Origin: an uncultured Christensenella sp.
Lineage (GTDB): Bacteria; Bacillota; Clostridia; Christensenellales; Borkfalkiaceae
NCBI GenBank assembly: GCA_910578065.1
Contig: CAJTPB010000027.1
Location: forward strand, 218-24,359
Direction: 5' to 3'
Length of the DNA: 24,142 bases
Shown: piece after piece, positions 15,701-23,970 of the stretch
Layout of the letters: the number at the start of each line of letters is the position of its first letter
Numbering within the stretch: position 1 is the first letter of the stretch
Translations under genes and position numbers: made by a program
The notes under the pieces: model-generated
Databases searched by the model: none
The model's input: only the letters and a program-made list of their open reading frames with translations
What the model was told of the DNA's origin: nothing

Positions 15701-15838
15701 ATAGTAATATGTAAGCCCCTCTTTCGCATCGGAATCGGCGTGCGCCGTTATTCCGGCGATCCCGAACCCCGCAAGCACCGTTGTTGCATAGGCGGCAATC
15801 GCTAACATCGCGCCCGTGCGTTTTACCATCGATTTCAT
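12704..15838 (-). CDS. Secreted transglutaminase-like surface protein with membrane anchor and lysine-rich tail
   Basis: A 1044-residue exported protein. Signal peptide at 1-34 (likely cut after AHA). A transglutaminase-like cysteine-protease-fold domain covers about 165-310, with the expected triad: Cys237 in KAICGGYAKGF, His273 in NAHMWNAV, Asp288 in YGVDVTWND. Long beta-rich regions follow (about 390-890), with FSPFALVQV near their end, then one transmembrane helix (about 909-932, rich in Ala/Val) and KKRG. The last ~108 residues are low-complexity Lys/Ala/Ser/Pro with about 25 lysines, resembling a histone-H1-like tail; by topology this tail should be cytosolic. There is no LPXTG motif. 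ATG 15838 is four bases after GGAGG. It has its own promoter and terminator. The substrate is unknown; extracellular cross-linking or proteolysis are both possible for this fold. Confidence 0.88.
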   Translation of the reverse strand: MKSMVKRTGAMLAIAAYATTVLAGFGIAGITAHADSDAKEGLTYYYNNLFANPRAERFYKTFETLEKEGAFKKNEVDYNLVENNVVVGTDVENYVENGSATLPIAYGAARDSYLMDHPDLFYADIFGVSVSAGVQNGNYVAYLDTSRTDSLYIGYLDSEAKIDQAIVEYENVLSTIVKGAKAAGGVKEQIEYVNRYMIDHTEYSFCPVIEDGEAGFLPEADYIDTSYGALVNGKAICGGYAKGFKAVMDRLEIPCVCVQGYSRSSATSALNAHMWNAVKLDGMWYGVDVTWNDTANHPNGWLLVGENTLERDHVEDNVVSSSGYELKYPALKPYDYGKDTDANGMEIKGEYRSDEGYGKQLVLTVIYDGMGASQLANRGTYLAFRLGDAGKDGNIAWGKWGEVTAYSKLASGFVNCEYEDKTLFYIAPNIEYIQFALIDHAPDEPHYINGYPSFDPVTGELFCCEYSQEKLTPDQIGGISSPYQNEGFGSYIPAPAATGVTPSNTGSQDVKKTYTMKFVYSDKLVLMEGKHKEDVKLNITTSRGNDTVNENVEVSDFVWDGDRTITFTFKPSQMYIHNLAVYSFTPTNLIGERSSKIPEAVTFTFKGKSVVCSKIFNDGRLYMNVFGEPKMLDATDLSVNNFQDADGNYYAKDQRSQLLLVADKPGNAKSEEMKDVLQSGTGLDESDIVTTATYEISLQICGVVQKVPNGSYMQVAFGFPEGFSPDDAGTTFKIYHYEHDDKGNITGVTEVPVIITEFGIIAQVKSFSPFALVQVKKSAVAESAAKNIYASVIGKGGSLCTENGKSGIAEVTGDSITYTINADEGYEVGAIMLNGKALGADRYQNGTITLSKSELAEGNTLEATFVTAKSAESYRAKGVEIKHPDRIVVTKEEILNSFAGSPASSNTTAIVIGCVSAVVVAAAGAAVCIVVLKKRGAKTAEATVGADGGQAAKKSGIKKKSSGSAQKGGAVKKTASGTSSRTTEQTPSYKAKKPAETQKSRQNAEKSAEVKKSAEGKPASAKKPAESASKSAGAKKPTDGAKKK

Positions 15839-15902
15839 AAAACCTCCGATTTTTTTATTTCAAAAGAATTTATGTTATGCCGAAAAGCAATAACGTTTGC
15901 CT

Positions 15903-15931
15903 ATTATACCTTATCAAAAAAGATTTTGCAA
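15903..15931 (-). promoter_or_regulatory. Promoter of the transglutaminase-like gene
   Basis: Minus strand TTGCAA (15931-15926), 17-base spacer, TATAAT (15908-15903), giving a leader of about 58 bases. Confidence 0.8.
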
Positions 15932-16068
15932 CACTTTTAACATATAAAATACGGCAGATAATGTGTGCTTGCGTTTTTATGCGAAAACGTTTCAATATTC
16001 GTGATCGCACCCCAAAATTACCCACTAATTTTAAGGTTTTGTAGAAGTAAAAGCAATTAAAATCCACG

Positions 16069-16108
16069 AAAAAAGCGGTATTTTGACTGTTTTCAGCCAC
16101 AATACCGC
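16069..16108 (-). terminator. Terminator of the large hydrolase/InlB-repeat gene
   Basis: Minus strand GCGGTATT-GT-GGCTG-AAAA-CAGTC-AA-AATACCGC followed by TTTTTT. A two-part stem with a small internal loop, about 108 bases past the stop codon, ends the surface-protein operon. Confidence 0.88.
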
Positions 16109-16215
16109 CTAATCGGATTTTTAAAATACTGACTTGATAACAAGTAAAAAGATATACGGATAAAGGTTTTAATTCCGTCACCCGATTCACTGCCCGCAAA
16201 AAATTAACTTTTTAC

Positions 16216-19200
16216 TTAATACATTATCGAGTGTTTACCGTTAACCGATTTAACATCGCTTTCATCAAAAACGGCTTGTACATTGATGTGAACATTATTA
16301 TTGCACCACGTGTCATATGAATGTCCATCTGCCCCGTAACGAATGTAAAGCGAACCGACCTTTTTTAATTGATCAAGTTCGATCAGATATTCTACCTTAA
16401 ATTTATAAGGATTGTCTTCCGTAAAACTGCCGTCAATATCAAACACTCTTTTTTCTTCCGCTATGTCAATATATTGCCCTGTATTATCTTTACAAACAAA
16501 AATACATTGATATCCGTCATTCTTTTCCCACATTTCCATTTCAAGCGTAATATGTATATATTTGATTCCCATACTGACCATATTGTTATACCGCGCATCG
16601 TTTTCTAATCCGATCCCGACCGAATCATACGGCATTTTAGAAATTTCATTTTCGTCATTCACATCATACTCATCTGTAATTTCTTTTAAACCGCTACGGT
16701 AGCGATGATCGATTATAAGCCGCCAACGAAGATATACGGTTTTATTGCCGCTGTCTTGCGTAGAAATTCGGGTATAAGGAGTCGTTAATTCGCTGTTTTG
16801 ATAAAATCCGACAAATTCGTAATGCGTTTGATTATTGTATGCGGAAGAAAAACTTGCTTTGTATCCGGAAAATGATAACCCAACGCCATAGGTATAGAAA
16901 TACGGAGCCGACACATAAGCCGAATCATCCCTAAAACTTACGGTATTGCAATATGTGATAGCGTAACTTTTTCCCGTCCAAACTGCGTATAACGTTACAT
17001 TTTTTTCCGTTTTAAGCGTAAACGAACTTTCAAACGCATAATTGTTTGTACCATCGTTCCAAACGCCGTCGTAATTATCTTTTGCTGCGCCCGGCGTTTG
17101 AATCGTTTCGTTTAATACCATGGATACCGATAGAACTTTATTTCCTTCGTTCTGAAAGGTAACCGTATACAATTTTTTAAAATAAGCATAAACTGTTTTA
17201 TCACCCACAGAACCATGGGGCACATTATACACTCTTTGTTTATAATCGGGATCGGAATACCAACCGATAAAGCGATAACCTGACTTTGTAGGCTTCGGCA
17301 AATCGAACGCATCTGATTCTATGTTAAAAAGTGAATCTGCGCTCGAAAGTCCTTCATAATGAACACGATACGTTATCAAATTATATTCGGGATACAACCG
17401 AACGTTTTTATCGATATTCCAAAGGTTTGTCAACCTGCCGTTATGATCGGCAATCTGCCGTTTGTTGCCCGATTCATCGACATAATACCAACCGACGAAT
17501 TGACGTCCTCTTGCCGAAGGCACGTCGAACGTAGCAACCGAACCGAACGTTACGGTAGTTGCAGCAACTTGACAACCGTACATTGTTTCGAATGAAACCA
17601 TATATGTATTCGGTGTAAATTTTGCACTCAAATAAATTGCAGTGCCGTCTTCTTCCCGATTGAAAGACAGATCGGGCATTTTAGTAAACTGAAAATCGCT
17701 TCCCAAAGCAAAAACGGAAGAATCTTTAAAAATTTCGTTCTCAACGCGATCGGCAACACACCAACCCGCAAAAGTATACCCGTTTTTCGTAGCAACAGGT
17801 AAATTTAAAACATCGTTAAATTTTCCGCGCAACACGCCATCGTCCGTCATCATTCCGCTTAAAATAATGGTAAAGTTGATTTCCGGCACGAAGCAAGCAT
17901 ATATTTCGATTACCGCACCGTCTTCGCCCAAATCGCTTACGATTCCGTTCCAAAAATTAAATTCTTCCCCGTCTTTGTTTAACGAAAAGTGATCGAATTT
18001 GTGCCCTTCCCGCAAATTCTGTTTGCTTGCGTTAAACACCTCTTTTAACCGTTCGTAATCGCCGAGTTCGGTTCCGTATTCGATGCCCGATTCTTCTTTA
18101 CTGTCGGTGAACCCGTTTGCGCCCAGCCATGTAATTTGACCGTCCGCATCGATTTTGATAAAATATTTTTCCCTCGTCCATGCGGCGCAAAGCGTTACGT
18201 CTTCCGCAATATCCCATTGGCAAACCGCTTCTCCGTTTTCATCCGTTACAAATTTTCCTTCCGCCGTTTTCCAACCGTTAAAGGTATACCCCGCCCGTTC
18301 CGGAACAGAAAAAGCAAAATCTTCCGAGCCGAATAACACAACGCTGTTTCCGCTTTCGAGATGAGCAGGAGATTGACTGTCGTCGTTTAAATCGAACAAT
18401 ACCGCATATTCGTTTACCGACCACTTTGCGTATACGATTTTATTTCCAACGCTTCCGCGCGGGATTTTCACGCCTGCGTTTTTCAAAAGCGCTTTATCGT
18501 AAAACCAACCGTCGAATGTATAACCTACGCGAACGGGAATTGCGAACGGATATTCCGTTTCGCATGTGTAATTGCGATAGACCTCATCGGTAAATTCACC
18601 GCCTGTACATTGGTATTCGACCGAGTACAGTTCCGCCTCCCATTTCGCATATAAAGTAGCCGTATCGTCCGACCGTTCCCATAAATCGCTGTTTTCGATC
18701 CGAGTTCCCTCGCACTTCCAATCGTAAAACCATCCCGCAAAAAGATAACCGGTTTTCGTCGGTTCAGGAAGTTCTCCGATTGTTTGGTAATAGTTCAAGT
18801 GAACAGCTTCTTGCTGTGTTCCGCCGTTGCTTTCGAATAAAACGCTCGTATGTAAGGCGTTAGGCTGATATATCCCCCACACGCCGTGCGCTCGATAATC
18901 GTTTAACAACGGCTGCGGAACGTATAACGCAGGAACCTTATATTCCGAAAAGGCAAAATCGCCCAAGCCTGCAACTGTATCTGCGCGCAACAGCTTTACT
19001 GTTTTCAAATTTCCGCATTCGTAAAATGCCATTGCGCCGATATAGTCGACCGCTTTGCCTAAAACGATTTTTTTTATCGTTCGATTCCCCGCAAACGCGC
19101 CCGCGCCGACAGACGAGTAACCGTTTATTGTAATCGCTTCGTCTTTCCCGCGGTATTCGATCAACGTTTTTCCGATTCCGACATAATCACCTTCGTAATC

Positions 19201-21462
19201 TTGATACCAGGGAGTGGAAGAAAAAGCGTTGCGTTCCACATAATAAACGAAATCCCCCCGAACCTCTTGTAAATTTGTGCATTTGCAGAATGCAAGCTCG
19301 TCCACTATGCGAACGTTCGAAAGATTCACCGCTTGCAGCGACTTTGCGTCCGCAAACGCAGATTTTGCGATAGCGGTAATTTCTACCCCTTGCACGGCGG
19401 AAGGTACGGAAAATTCCGTTTCCGTTTTTCCCGCGCAATATTGCAACAGCCAACCGTCGCGGTTGTATAAATTGCCGCCTTCCGCACGGTATACGGCATT
19501 TCCGGATTCGACGTTGATTTCCGTTAATCCGCTTAAACCTGCAAGCGCTTCTTTTTCGAGATAGTTAACGCTGCTCGGAAGCGTAATTTTACGGATATTA
19601 TTTGCGCCGAAAAATGCGTTTTTATGAATTTGTTCTACTTTGTTCGGAATTGCAAGCGTACCTTGCGCCTGCGAATAAAATTTGTTTAAATGCGGGCAAT
19701 TATAAAACGCGCCCTCTTCGATTACTTTTAATTGACTGCCTTCTTCAAAAGTAACTTGTTTGAAATTGCAATTTGCAAAAGCGTATTTTCCGATTTCTTC
19801 AATCGTGTAAGGTATTACAATTTCTTTTAAGTTCGGGCCGAAAGCGTTTGCAAACGCTTCCGATTCGATTCTTGTAACCTTAAATCCATCGATTTCGCGC
19901 GGGATTTCGAACCGTTCGGAAGTTATTCGGGCTTGGTAACCGACAAGACTAATGGTATTTTCGCTAATAAGGCGATAAATCGGTCCGCTTCCTTTCCCCA
20001 ACTCGATATTGCGTAAAATATAATTGATAAAATCAGGGTCTTGCGCTTCTAAATTATGTACGACGGCGGGCATCGTCGGGCTAGAAAGCCCTCCTTTACG
20101 GCTTGTAAAACACTTTGTATAAAGATTAAAATTATAATCGCGTTCATCTTTTATGCCGATTTGCGATTGCAAGTCGACCAATAAATCGTTATTATAAAAA
20201 TTTTCATAGTCAATACCCGGGTAATAATCTAACCGATCGATGGAATTCTTTTTAATATTGTCAACATCGCTTAAAATGATTTCTATAAGTTCCGATTTTT
20301 CCGGATAAAATGTTTCAACACTCCATGAAATTATGCCTTTATTTAATAAATATACCGCCCAACCAAATAAGTTTAATGTTTTTTTATCGATATATTGCGA
20401 AACGATATTGGTTGAATCATCTGATAGTGCCTTTGTAAGATAGTTTACCGTTGAATATCCGCCAAGTGCATGTACGTTAATTTTTTGATAAAGCGATTCA
20501 TTCTGCTTCCACCTGTTATAATAACCTAAAAAGATATTTCTATCGACAATATCCTTTCTCCCTTGCGAATTTTGTACTTGCTTCCCGATTTCCGTATCCG
20601 CCGTGGTAGAGCCGAAATAGGGGGTTCCCAACCCGAACATATCTTCAACCAAATCTGGATGGTCGAGCGCGTATTGCAAATTGGTAAGTCCCCCGCGGCT
20701 GTGCCCGATCAAATTGATTTTGGGCAATAAACCGTCGTTCAAACATTTAACGTCGTATACCAGTTTGCTGACGACGTAATTGAATTCTTCGTAAACCTCG
20801 TTATTATAATCTTGCTTTGCTTTATCGCTCGCTTCGAATACTACAACAATATGGGATGAAGTAGACTCTAACTTAGAAAGCGTAACTTCTTCTTGATAAA
20901 CGCCGTTGTCGATATTTTTCGGATTATTTAAATCGTACAGTTTAAACGTATTGTGCGACTGCATTTTTGCCCAATAAATCTGCGCGCCGCCCGTAACGCT
21001 TGCCGAAAGTTGGGTAATTAAAGAACTGTCCGAATAAGCAAATTTAGTAACATTGTCATCTTTTTCCTTAATCGTTTTATTGCTCCAATGGAACGCCCCG
21101 CCCGTTAACCCGTGCGTTAAAACGGTCATCTGCGGCGAAGCCGTACTTACCTTGTTTGCGAGCGGCTGTCTGCTTTCGCCCGTAATAGAATAATATTCAT
21201 TGTATTTTCTGTACTTGTAAGTTTCCGGTTCGTAATTAGAAGTCTTCTCGAACGGATTGCCTTTATAGGCGTATGTATTAGTTTCGTTATACAGTTCTGT
21301 AACGGTAAGCCCCTGTTCGCCGCTATACCCCACAAATTCGGCATTTTCTACGCCCGAGTTGGCGAGAATTACCCCCGCGCAAATTCCCGCCGCAACGGGC
21401 GCCGTTACTGCCGCAGCCGCCGCCCCGCCGATTACTTTTGTTAAAATTCCCACGTGTTTCAT
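16216..21462 (-). CDS. Giant secreted alpha/beta-hydrolase with BspA leucine-rich repeats and InlB B-repeats
   Basis: A 1748-residue envelope protein. N-terminal hydrophobic segment (about 8-34) acting as signal or anchor. A lipase-like alpha/beta-hydrolase domain covers about 40-500: oxyanion motif THGL (116-119), nucleophile elbow GHSRGG (Ser255), probable acid Asp426 in NNDLLVD and base His469 in AVVHNLE, similar to large bacterial lipases. About 515-870 are BspA/LRR_5 leucine-rich repeats (IESEAFANA, IGKYAFANC, IEEGAFYNC). About 872-1570 hold roughly nine InlB B-type repeats of the GYTFxGW...LYAKW kind. The final ~178 residues form an unrecognised domain with no LPXTG or membrane helix. 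ATG 21462 lies 15 bases after the stop of a small lipoprotein gene whose stop/ribosome-site junction it shares, so it is the last gene of that operon. It may be a surface-bound esterase or an adhesin; the substrate is unknown. Confidence 0.9.
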   Translation of the reverse strand: MKHVGILTKVIGGAAAAAVTAPVAAGICAGVILANSGVENAEFVGYSGEQGLTVTELYNETNTYAYKGNPFEKTSNYEPETYKYRKYNEYYSITGESRQPLANKVSTASPQMTVLTHGLTGGAFHWSNKTIKEKDDNVTKFAYSDSSLITQLSASVTGGAQIYWAKMQSHNTFKLYDLNNPKNIDNGVYQEEVTLSKLESTSSHIVVVFEASDKAKQDYNNEVYEEFNYVVSKLVYDVKCLNDGLLPKINLIGHSRGGLTNLQYALDHPDLVEDMFGLGTPYFGSTTADTEIGKQVQNSQGRKDIVDRNIFLGYYNRWKQNESLYQKINVHALGGYSTVNYLTKALSDDSTNIVSQYIDKKTLNLFGWAVYLLNKGIISWSVETFYPEKSELIEIILSDVDNIKKNSIDRLDYYPGIDYENFYNNDLLVDLQSQIGIKDERDYNFNLYTKCFTSRKGGLSSPTMPAVVHNLEAQDPDFINYILRNIELGKGSGPIYRLISENTISLVGYQARITSERFEIPREIDGFKVTRIESEAFANAFGPNLKEIVIPYTIEEIGKYAFANCNFKQVTFEEGSQLKVIEEGAFYNCPHLNKFYSQAQGTLAIPNKVEQIHKNAFFGANNIRKITLPSSVNYLEKEALAGLSGLTEINVESGNAVYRAEGGNLYNRDGWLLQYCAGKTETEFSVPSAVQGVEITAIAKSAFADAKSLQAVNLSNVRIVDELAFCKCTNLQEVRGDFVYYVERNAFSSTPWYQDYEGDYVGIGKTLIEYRGKDEAITINGYSSVGAGAFAGNRTIKKIVLGKAVDYIGAMAFYECGNLKTVKLLRADTVAGLGDFAFSEYKVPALYVPQPLLNDYRAHGVWGIYQPNALHTSVLFESNGGTQQEAVHLNYYQTIGELPEPTKTGYLFAGWFYDWKCEGTRIENSDLWERSDDTATLYAKWEAELYSVEYQCTGGEFTDEVYRNYTCETEYPFAIPVRVGYTFDGWFYDKALLKNAGVKIPRGSVGNKIVYAKWSVNEYAVLFDLNDDSQSPAHLESGNSVVLFGSEDFAFSVPERAGYTFNGWKTAEGKFVTDENGEAVCQWDIAEDVTLCAAWTREKYFIKIDADGQITWLGANGFTDSKEESGIEYGTELGDYERLKEVFNASKQNLREGHKFDHFSLNKDGEEFNFWNGIVSDLGEDGAVIEIYACFVPEINFTIILSGMMTDDGVLRGKFNDVLNLPVATKNGYTFAGWCVADRVENEIFKDSSVFALGSDFQFTKMPDLSFNREEDGTAIYLSAKFTPNTYMVSFETMYGCQVAATTVTFGSVATFDVPSARGRQFVGWYYVDESGNKRQIADHNGRLTNLWNIDKNVRLYPEYNLITYRVHYEGLSSADSLFNIESDAFDLPKPTKSGYRFIGWYSDPDYKQRVYNVPHGSVGDKTVYAYFKKLYTVTFQNEGNKVLSVSMVLNETIQTPGAAKDNYDGVWNDGTNNYAFESSFTLKTEKNVTLYAVWTGKSYAITYCNTVSFRDDSAYVSAPYFYTYGVGLSFSGYKASFSSAYNNQTHYEFVGFYQNSELTTPYTRISTQDSGNKTVYLRWRLIIDHRYRSGLKEITDEYDVNDENEISKMPYDSVGIGLENDARYNNMVSMGIKYIHITLEMEMWEKNDGYQCIFVCKDNTGQYIDIAEEKRVFDIDGSFTEDNPYKFKVEYLIELDQLKKVGSLYIRYGADGHSYDTWCNNNVHINVQAVFDESDVKSVNGKHSIMY

Positions 21463-21477
21463 ATGCGCTTCTTCCCC

Positions 21478-22293
21478 TTATTCTTTTATCCACTTTGCGT
21501 ATAACTTTGTTTCTTGATACAGTTCGTCGCCGTTTTCGTTATACTTCGCTTGCGGCAGCGTATCAGAATCAAAGTTCCATTTGTTTTCGCACTCCGCTTC
21601 TTTATACCACCCGCCGAACGTATACCCCGTTCGCTTCGGCTCTTCCGGTATATACCCTATTTTTTCGCCGTATGCAAAATTATCGATCCAATAAAAACCT
21701 TCGTTTTCTGCGCTTTCGTAATTATAATAATATGATATGTTGGCATAATATTTTCTTTCTCCACATAATGCTGTCCCGTTTTCATCCAAATCAGCATCAC
21801 GATATCGAATATATCTTTTTTGATTTTCATTTATCTTTGCTTCAAAATGTCCTATCGCACCAAGATACACTATTTTTTCTAACTTCGAGCAAAATGCAAA
21901 TGTCTTTACCGCTCTTACTTCTATGCCCTTCGGTAAATATATCGCTTTTAGGTTTTCACTTTCTAACATTCCGCTGTCAAGCTCGGTTTCTTCTCCTTCC
22001 GCCCAAAACCATCCCCCTCGCGACAAAGATGTTACAGGGTATCCTTTTATTTCACTCGGCACAACGATTATTTCTTTCTGCTTTCCCTCTTCCGTCAACC
22101 CGTCTAACCCGATTTCTTTTACATTCTTCCTTTTCCCCGTTTCGTTTGTTACAGTTCTTTCACTTATAAAATATTTAAAATCGCCTTCTTCATATATTTT
22201 CGGTCCTAGTTCACACCCTGTTATTATGCTTCCCGTAAATAGCAACATTATCGCCGCGCATACCGCCGCTAACTTCTTCATTCCCTTTTTCAT
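21478..22293 (-). CDS. Type A InlB-repeat lipoprotein, copy 2
   Basis: A 271-residue lipoprotein of unknown function. MKKGMKKLAAVCAAIM begins a signal peptide with lipobox ITGC, lipid Cys27. The mature part has a DFKYFIS strand, a GLTEEGKQKEIIVVPSEIKGY segment typical of BspA-like leucine-rich proteins (LESENLKAIYLPKGI, then LEKIVYLG), and a C-terminal InlB B-repeat TGYTFGGWYKEAECEN...LYAKWIKE. It is nearly identical to copy 1 at 23135-23956 for residues 1-124 and again over about 55 residues from YYANISYYYNY, but differs widely in between and in the last ~30 residues. The start follows a GGGGATGAAG site that begins inside the upstream stop junction. The gene precedes the 1748-aa hydrolase by 15 bases. 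Confidence 0.88.
   Translation of the reverse strand: MKKGMKKLAAVCAAIMLLFTGSIITGCELGPKIYEEGDFKYFISERTVTNETGKRKNVKEIGLDGLTEEGKQKEIIVVPSEIKGYPVTSLSRGGWFWAEGEETELDSGMLESENLKAIYLPKGIEVRAVKTFAFCSKLEKIVYLGAIGHFEAKINENQKRYIRYRDADLDENGTALCGERKYYANISYYYNYESAENEGFYWIDNFAYGEKIGYIPEEPKRTGYTFGGWYKEAECENKWNFDSDTLPQAKYNENGDELYQETKLYAKWIKE
21595..21661 (-). repeat. 67-bp block identical in all array members (also 22425-22491, 23252-23318, 24088-24142)
   Basis: This block encodes IGYIPEEPKRTGYTFGGWYKEA, the front of the InlB repeat. It is base-identical in both type A genes and the type B gene, and over the 55 visible bases of the partial type B gene, although types A and B are otherwise quite diverged. Identity at silent positions points to gene conversion rather than protein selection alone. 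Confidence 0.8.
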
Positions 22294-22307
22294 TATTCTT
22301 CATCCCC

Positions 22308-23120
22308 TTATTCTTTTATCCATTTTGCATATAGCTTTGTTTTTTGCAATATTTCTTTTCCACGACTATTAAATTTTGATTCCGGAAGGGTATCTATCCC
22401 AAAATCCCATTTGTTTTCGCATTTCGCTTCTTTATACCACCCGCCGAACGTATACCCCGTTCGCTTCGGCTCTTCCGGTATATACCCTATTGTTTCTCCG
22501 TATGTAAAATAGTCTGCCCAATAATGCCCTTCGTTTTCTGCGCCTTCATAATTGTATAAGTAAACGACATTGGCATAATAGATTTCACCAGATAAATAAT
22601 ATGAAGTTTCGTTATCTTCATCCAAACAAGGGAAATAAACCTTTTGATTATAGTAAACCTTATATGCTCCATAATACGCATTCACCCCTATATATACTAT
22701 TTTTTCTAAATTCGGGCAACCAAGAAAAGTTTCATATGCTTCAATAGCTATTTGGGAATGCGGTAAATAAATCGCTTTTAAATTTGCGCTTTCTAAAAAA
22801 CCGAAGTCGAAATCCGATCGGTTCGAAAACCAATCTAATCCGGAAGACAACCACTCTACGGGATATCCGTCTATTTCGGTCGGCACTACGATAATTTCTT
22901 TTTTCTTCCCTTCTTCCGTCAATCCGTCAAGCTTTATGAATTTTTTATGTGTGCCGGTATACAATCTGTATTTAAAGTCGCCGTTTTCCCCGCTAACATA
23001 AAGTGGTTTTATATTTTTTAACGCTTTACTAATACTACAACATACTATACTTAAAAGAATCACTGCCAAAATTATCATTGCGACAACAATTTCTAATAAT
23101 ATTCTTACTCCCTTTTTCAT
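22308..23120 (-). CDS. Type B InlB-repeat membrane-anchored protein
   Basis: A 270-residue relative of the type A lipoproteins. The N-terminus MKKGVRILLEIVVAMIILAV is a longer hydrophobic segment reaching Cys27-Cys28; the lipobox position reads SIVC, which is not a good lipobox, so a plain membrane anchor is more likely. The mature part follows the A layout: GDFKYRLYT, GLTEEGKKKEIIVVPTEIDGY, LESANLKAIYLP, LEKIVYIG, YYANVVYLYNYE, and the InlB repeat TGYTFGGWYKEAKCENKWDF ending KLYAKWIKE. I chose ATG 23120, 14 bases after the preceding stop; an in-frame start at 23249 would overlap the upstream gene by 115 bases. It alternates with type A genes in the array. Function unknown. Confidence 0.85.
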   Translation of the reverse strand: MKKGVRILLEIVVAMIILAVILLSIVCCSISKALKNIKPLYVSGENGDFKYRLYTGTHKKFIKLDGLTEEGKKKEIIVVPTEIDGYPVEWLSSGLDWFSNRSDFDFGFLESANLKAIYLPHSQIAIEAYETFLGCPNLEKIVYIGVNAYYGAYKVYYNQKVYFPCLDEDNETSYYLSGEIYYANVVYLYNYEGAENEGHYWADYFTYGETIGYIPEEPKRTGYTFGGWYKEAKCENKWDFGIDTLPESKFNSRGKEILQKTKLYAKWIKE

Positions 23121-23134
23121 TACTCTTCTTCCCC

Positions 23135-23956
23135 TTATTCTTTTATCCATTTTGCATATAGCTTTGTTTTTTGCAATAACTCGTCCCCTAAGTGATCGTA
23201 TTTGGCTTGGGGAAGAATATCCGCTTCGAAATTCCATATATTTTCGCATTCCGCTTCTTTATACCACCCGCCGAACGTATACCCCGTTCGCTTCGGCTCT
23301 TCCGGTATATACCCTATTTTTTCGCCGTATGCAAAATTATCGATCCAATAAAAACCTTCGTTTTCTGCGCTTTCGTAATTATAATAATATGATATGTTGG
23401 CATAATAAGCATTACCGTCTTTTACTTTTGCCGTCCCATTTTCACTTAGAATAGAGTCATTTAAAAAACGTATATATCTTTTTTGATTTTCATTTAACTT
23501 CATATTCGAATAACCTAATTGTCCAAGCGTCACAACTTTTTCTAAATTCGGGCATTGGTCAAATGTTTTTACTGCGGTAACTTTTATTCCCTTAGGCAAA
23601 TATATCGCTTTTAGGTTTTCACTTTCTAACATTCCGCTGTCAAGCTCGGTTTCTTCTCCTTCCGCCCAAAACCATCCCCCTCGCGACAAAGATGTTACAG
23701 GGTATCCTTTTATTTCACTCGGCACAACGATTATTTCTTTCTGCTTTCCCTCTTCCGTCAACCCATCTAACCCGATTTCTTTTACATTCTTCCTTTTCCC
23801 CGTTTCGTTTGTTACAGTTCTTTCACTTATAAAATATTTAAAATCGCCTTCTTCATATATTTTCGGTCCTAGTTCACACCCTGTTATTATGCTTCCCGTA
23901 AATAGCAACATTATCGCCGCGCATACCGCCGCTAACTTCTTCATTCCCTTTTTCAT
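23135..23956 (-). CDS. Type A InlB-repeat lipoprotein, copy 1
   Basis: A 273-residue lipoprotein, paralogue of the one at 21478-22293. The signal peptide and lipobox (ITGC, Cys27) and residues 1-124 are identical. Residues about 125-183 are strongly changed (IKVTAVKTFDQCPNLEKVVT here), residues about 184-238 are identical again, and then IWNFEADILPQAKYDHLGDE is changed before KLYAKWIKE. At the DNA level its last 44 bases match the type B gene rather than the other type A copy, a sign of exchange between neighbours. The start is 14 bases after the stop of the next upstream array member, with the same GGGGATGAAG ribosome region. Function unknown; predicted to be displayed on the outer membrane face. 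Confidence 0.88.
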   Translation of the reverse strand: MKKGMKKLAAVCAAIMLLFTGSIITGCELGPKIYEEGDFKYFISERTVTNETGKRKNVKEIGLDGLTEEGKQKEIIVVPSEIKGYPVTSLSRGGWFWAEGEETELDSGMLESENLKAIYLPKGIKVTAVKTFDQCPNLEKVVTLGQLGYSNMKLNENQKRYIRFLNDSILSENGTAKVKDGNAYYANISYYYNYESAENEGFYWIDNFAYGEKIGYIPEEPKRTGYTFGGWYKEAECENIWNFEADILPQAKYDHLGDELLQKTKLYAKWIKE

Positions 23957-23970
23957 TATTCTTCATCCCC

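Larger units (their letters stand above)
15839..16215. other. Intergenic region of 377 bases without a credible gene
   Basis: It holds the promoter of the transglutaminase-like gene at its left end and the terminator of the 1748-aa gene further right. Between them (about 15932-16068) and from 16109 to 16215 I see nothing beyond AT-rich sequence. A 109-codon minus-strand reading frame here overlaps both the terminator and the promoter and has no ribosome site. Confidence 0.75.

Noticed and set aside
15975..15995. cre-like (CcpA) site around GCGAAAACGTTTCA
   Set aside because: The arms do not fit the catabolite-response consensus at the fixed positions, and the site lies well upstream of the -35.
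15870..16199. A 109-codon minus-strand reading frame
   Set aside because: It runs through the terminator at 16069-16108 and the promoter at 15903-15931, has no ribosome site and its product resembles no protein I know.
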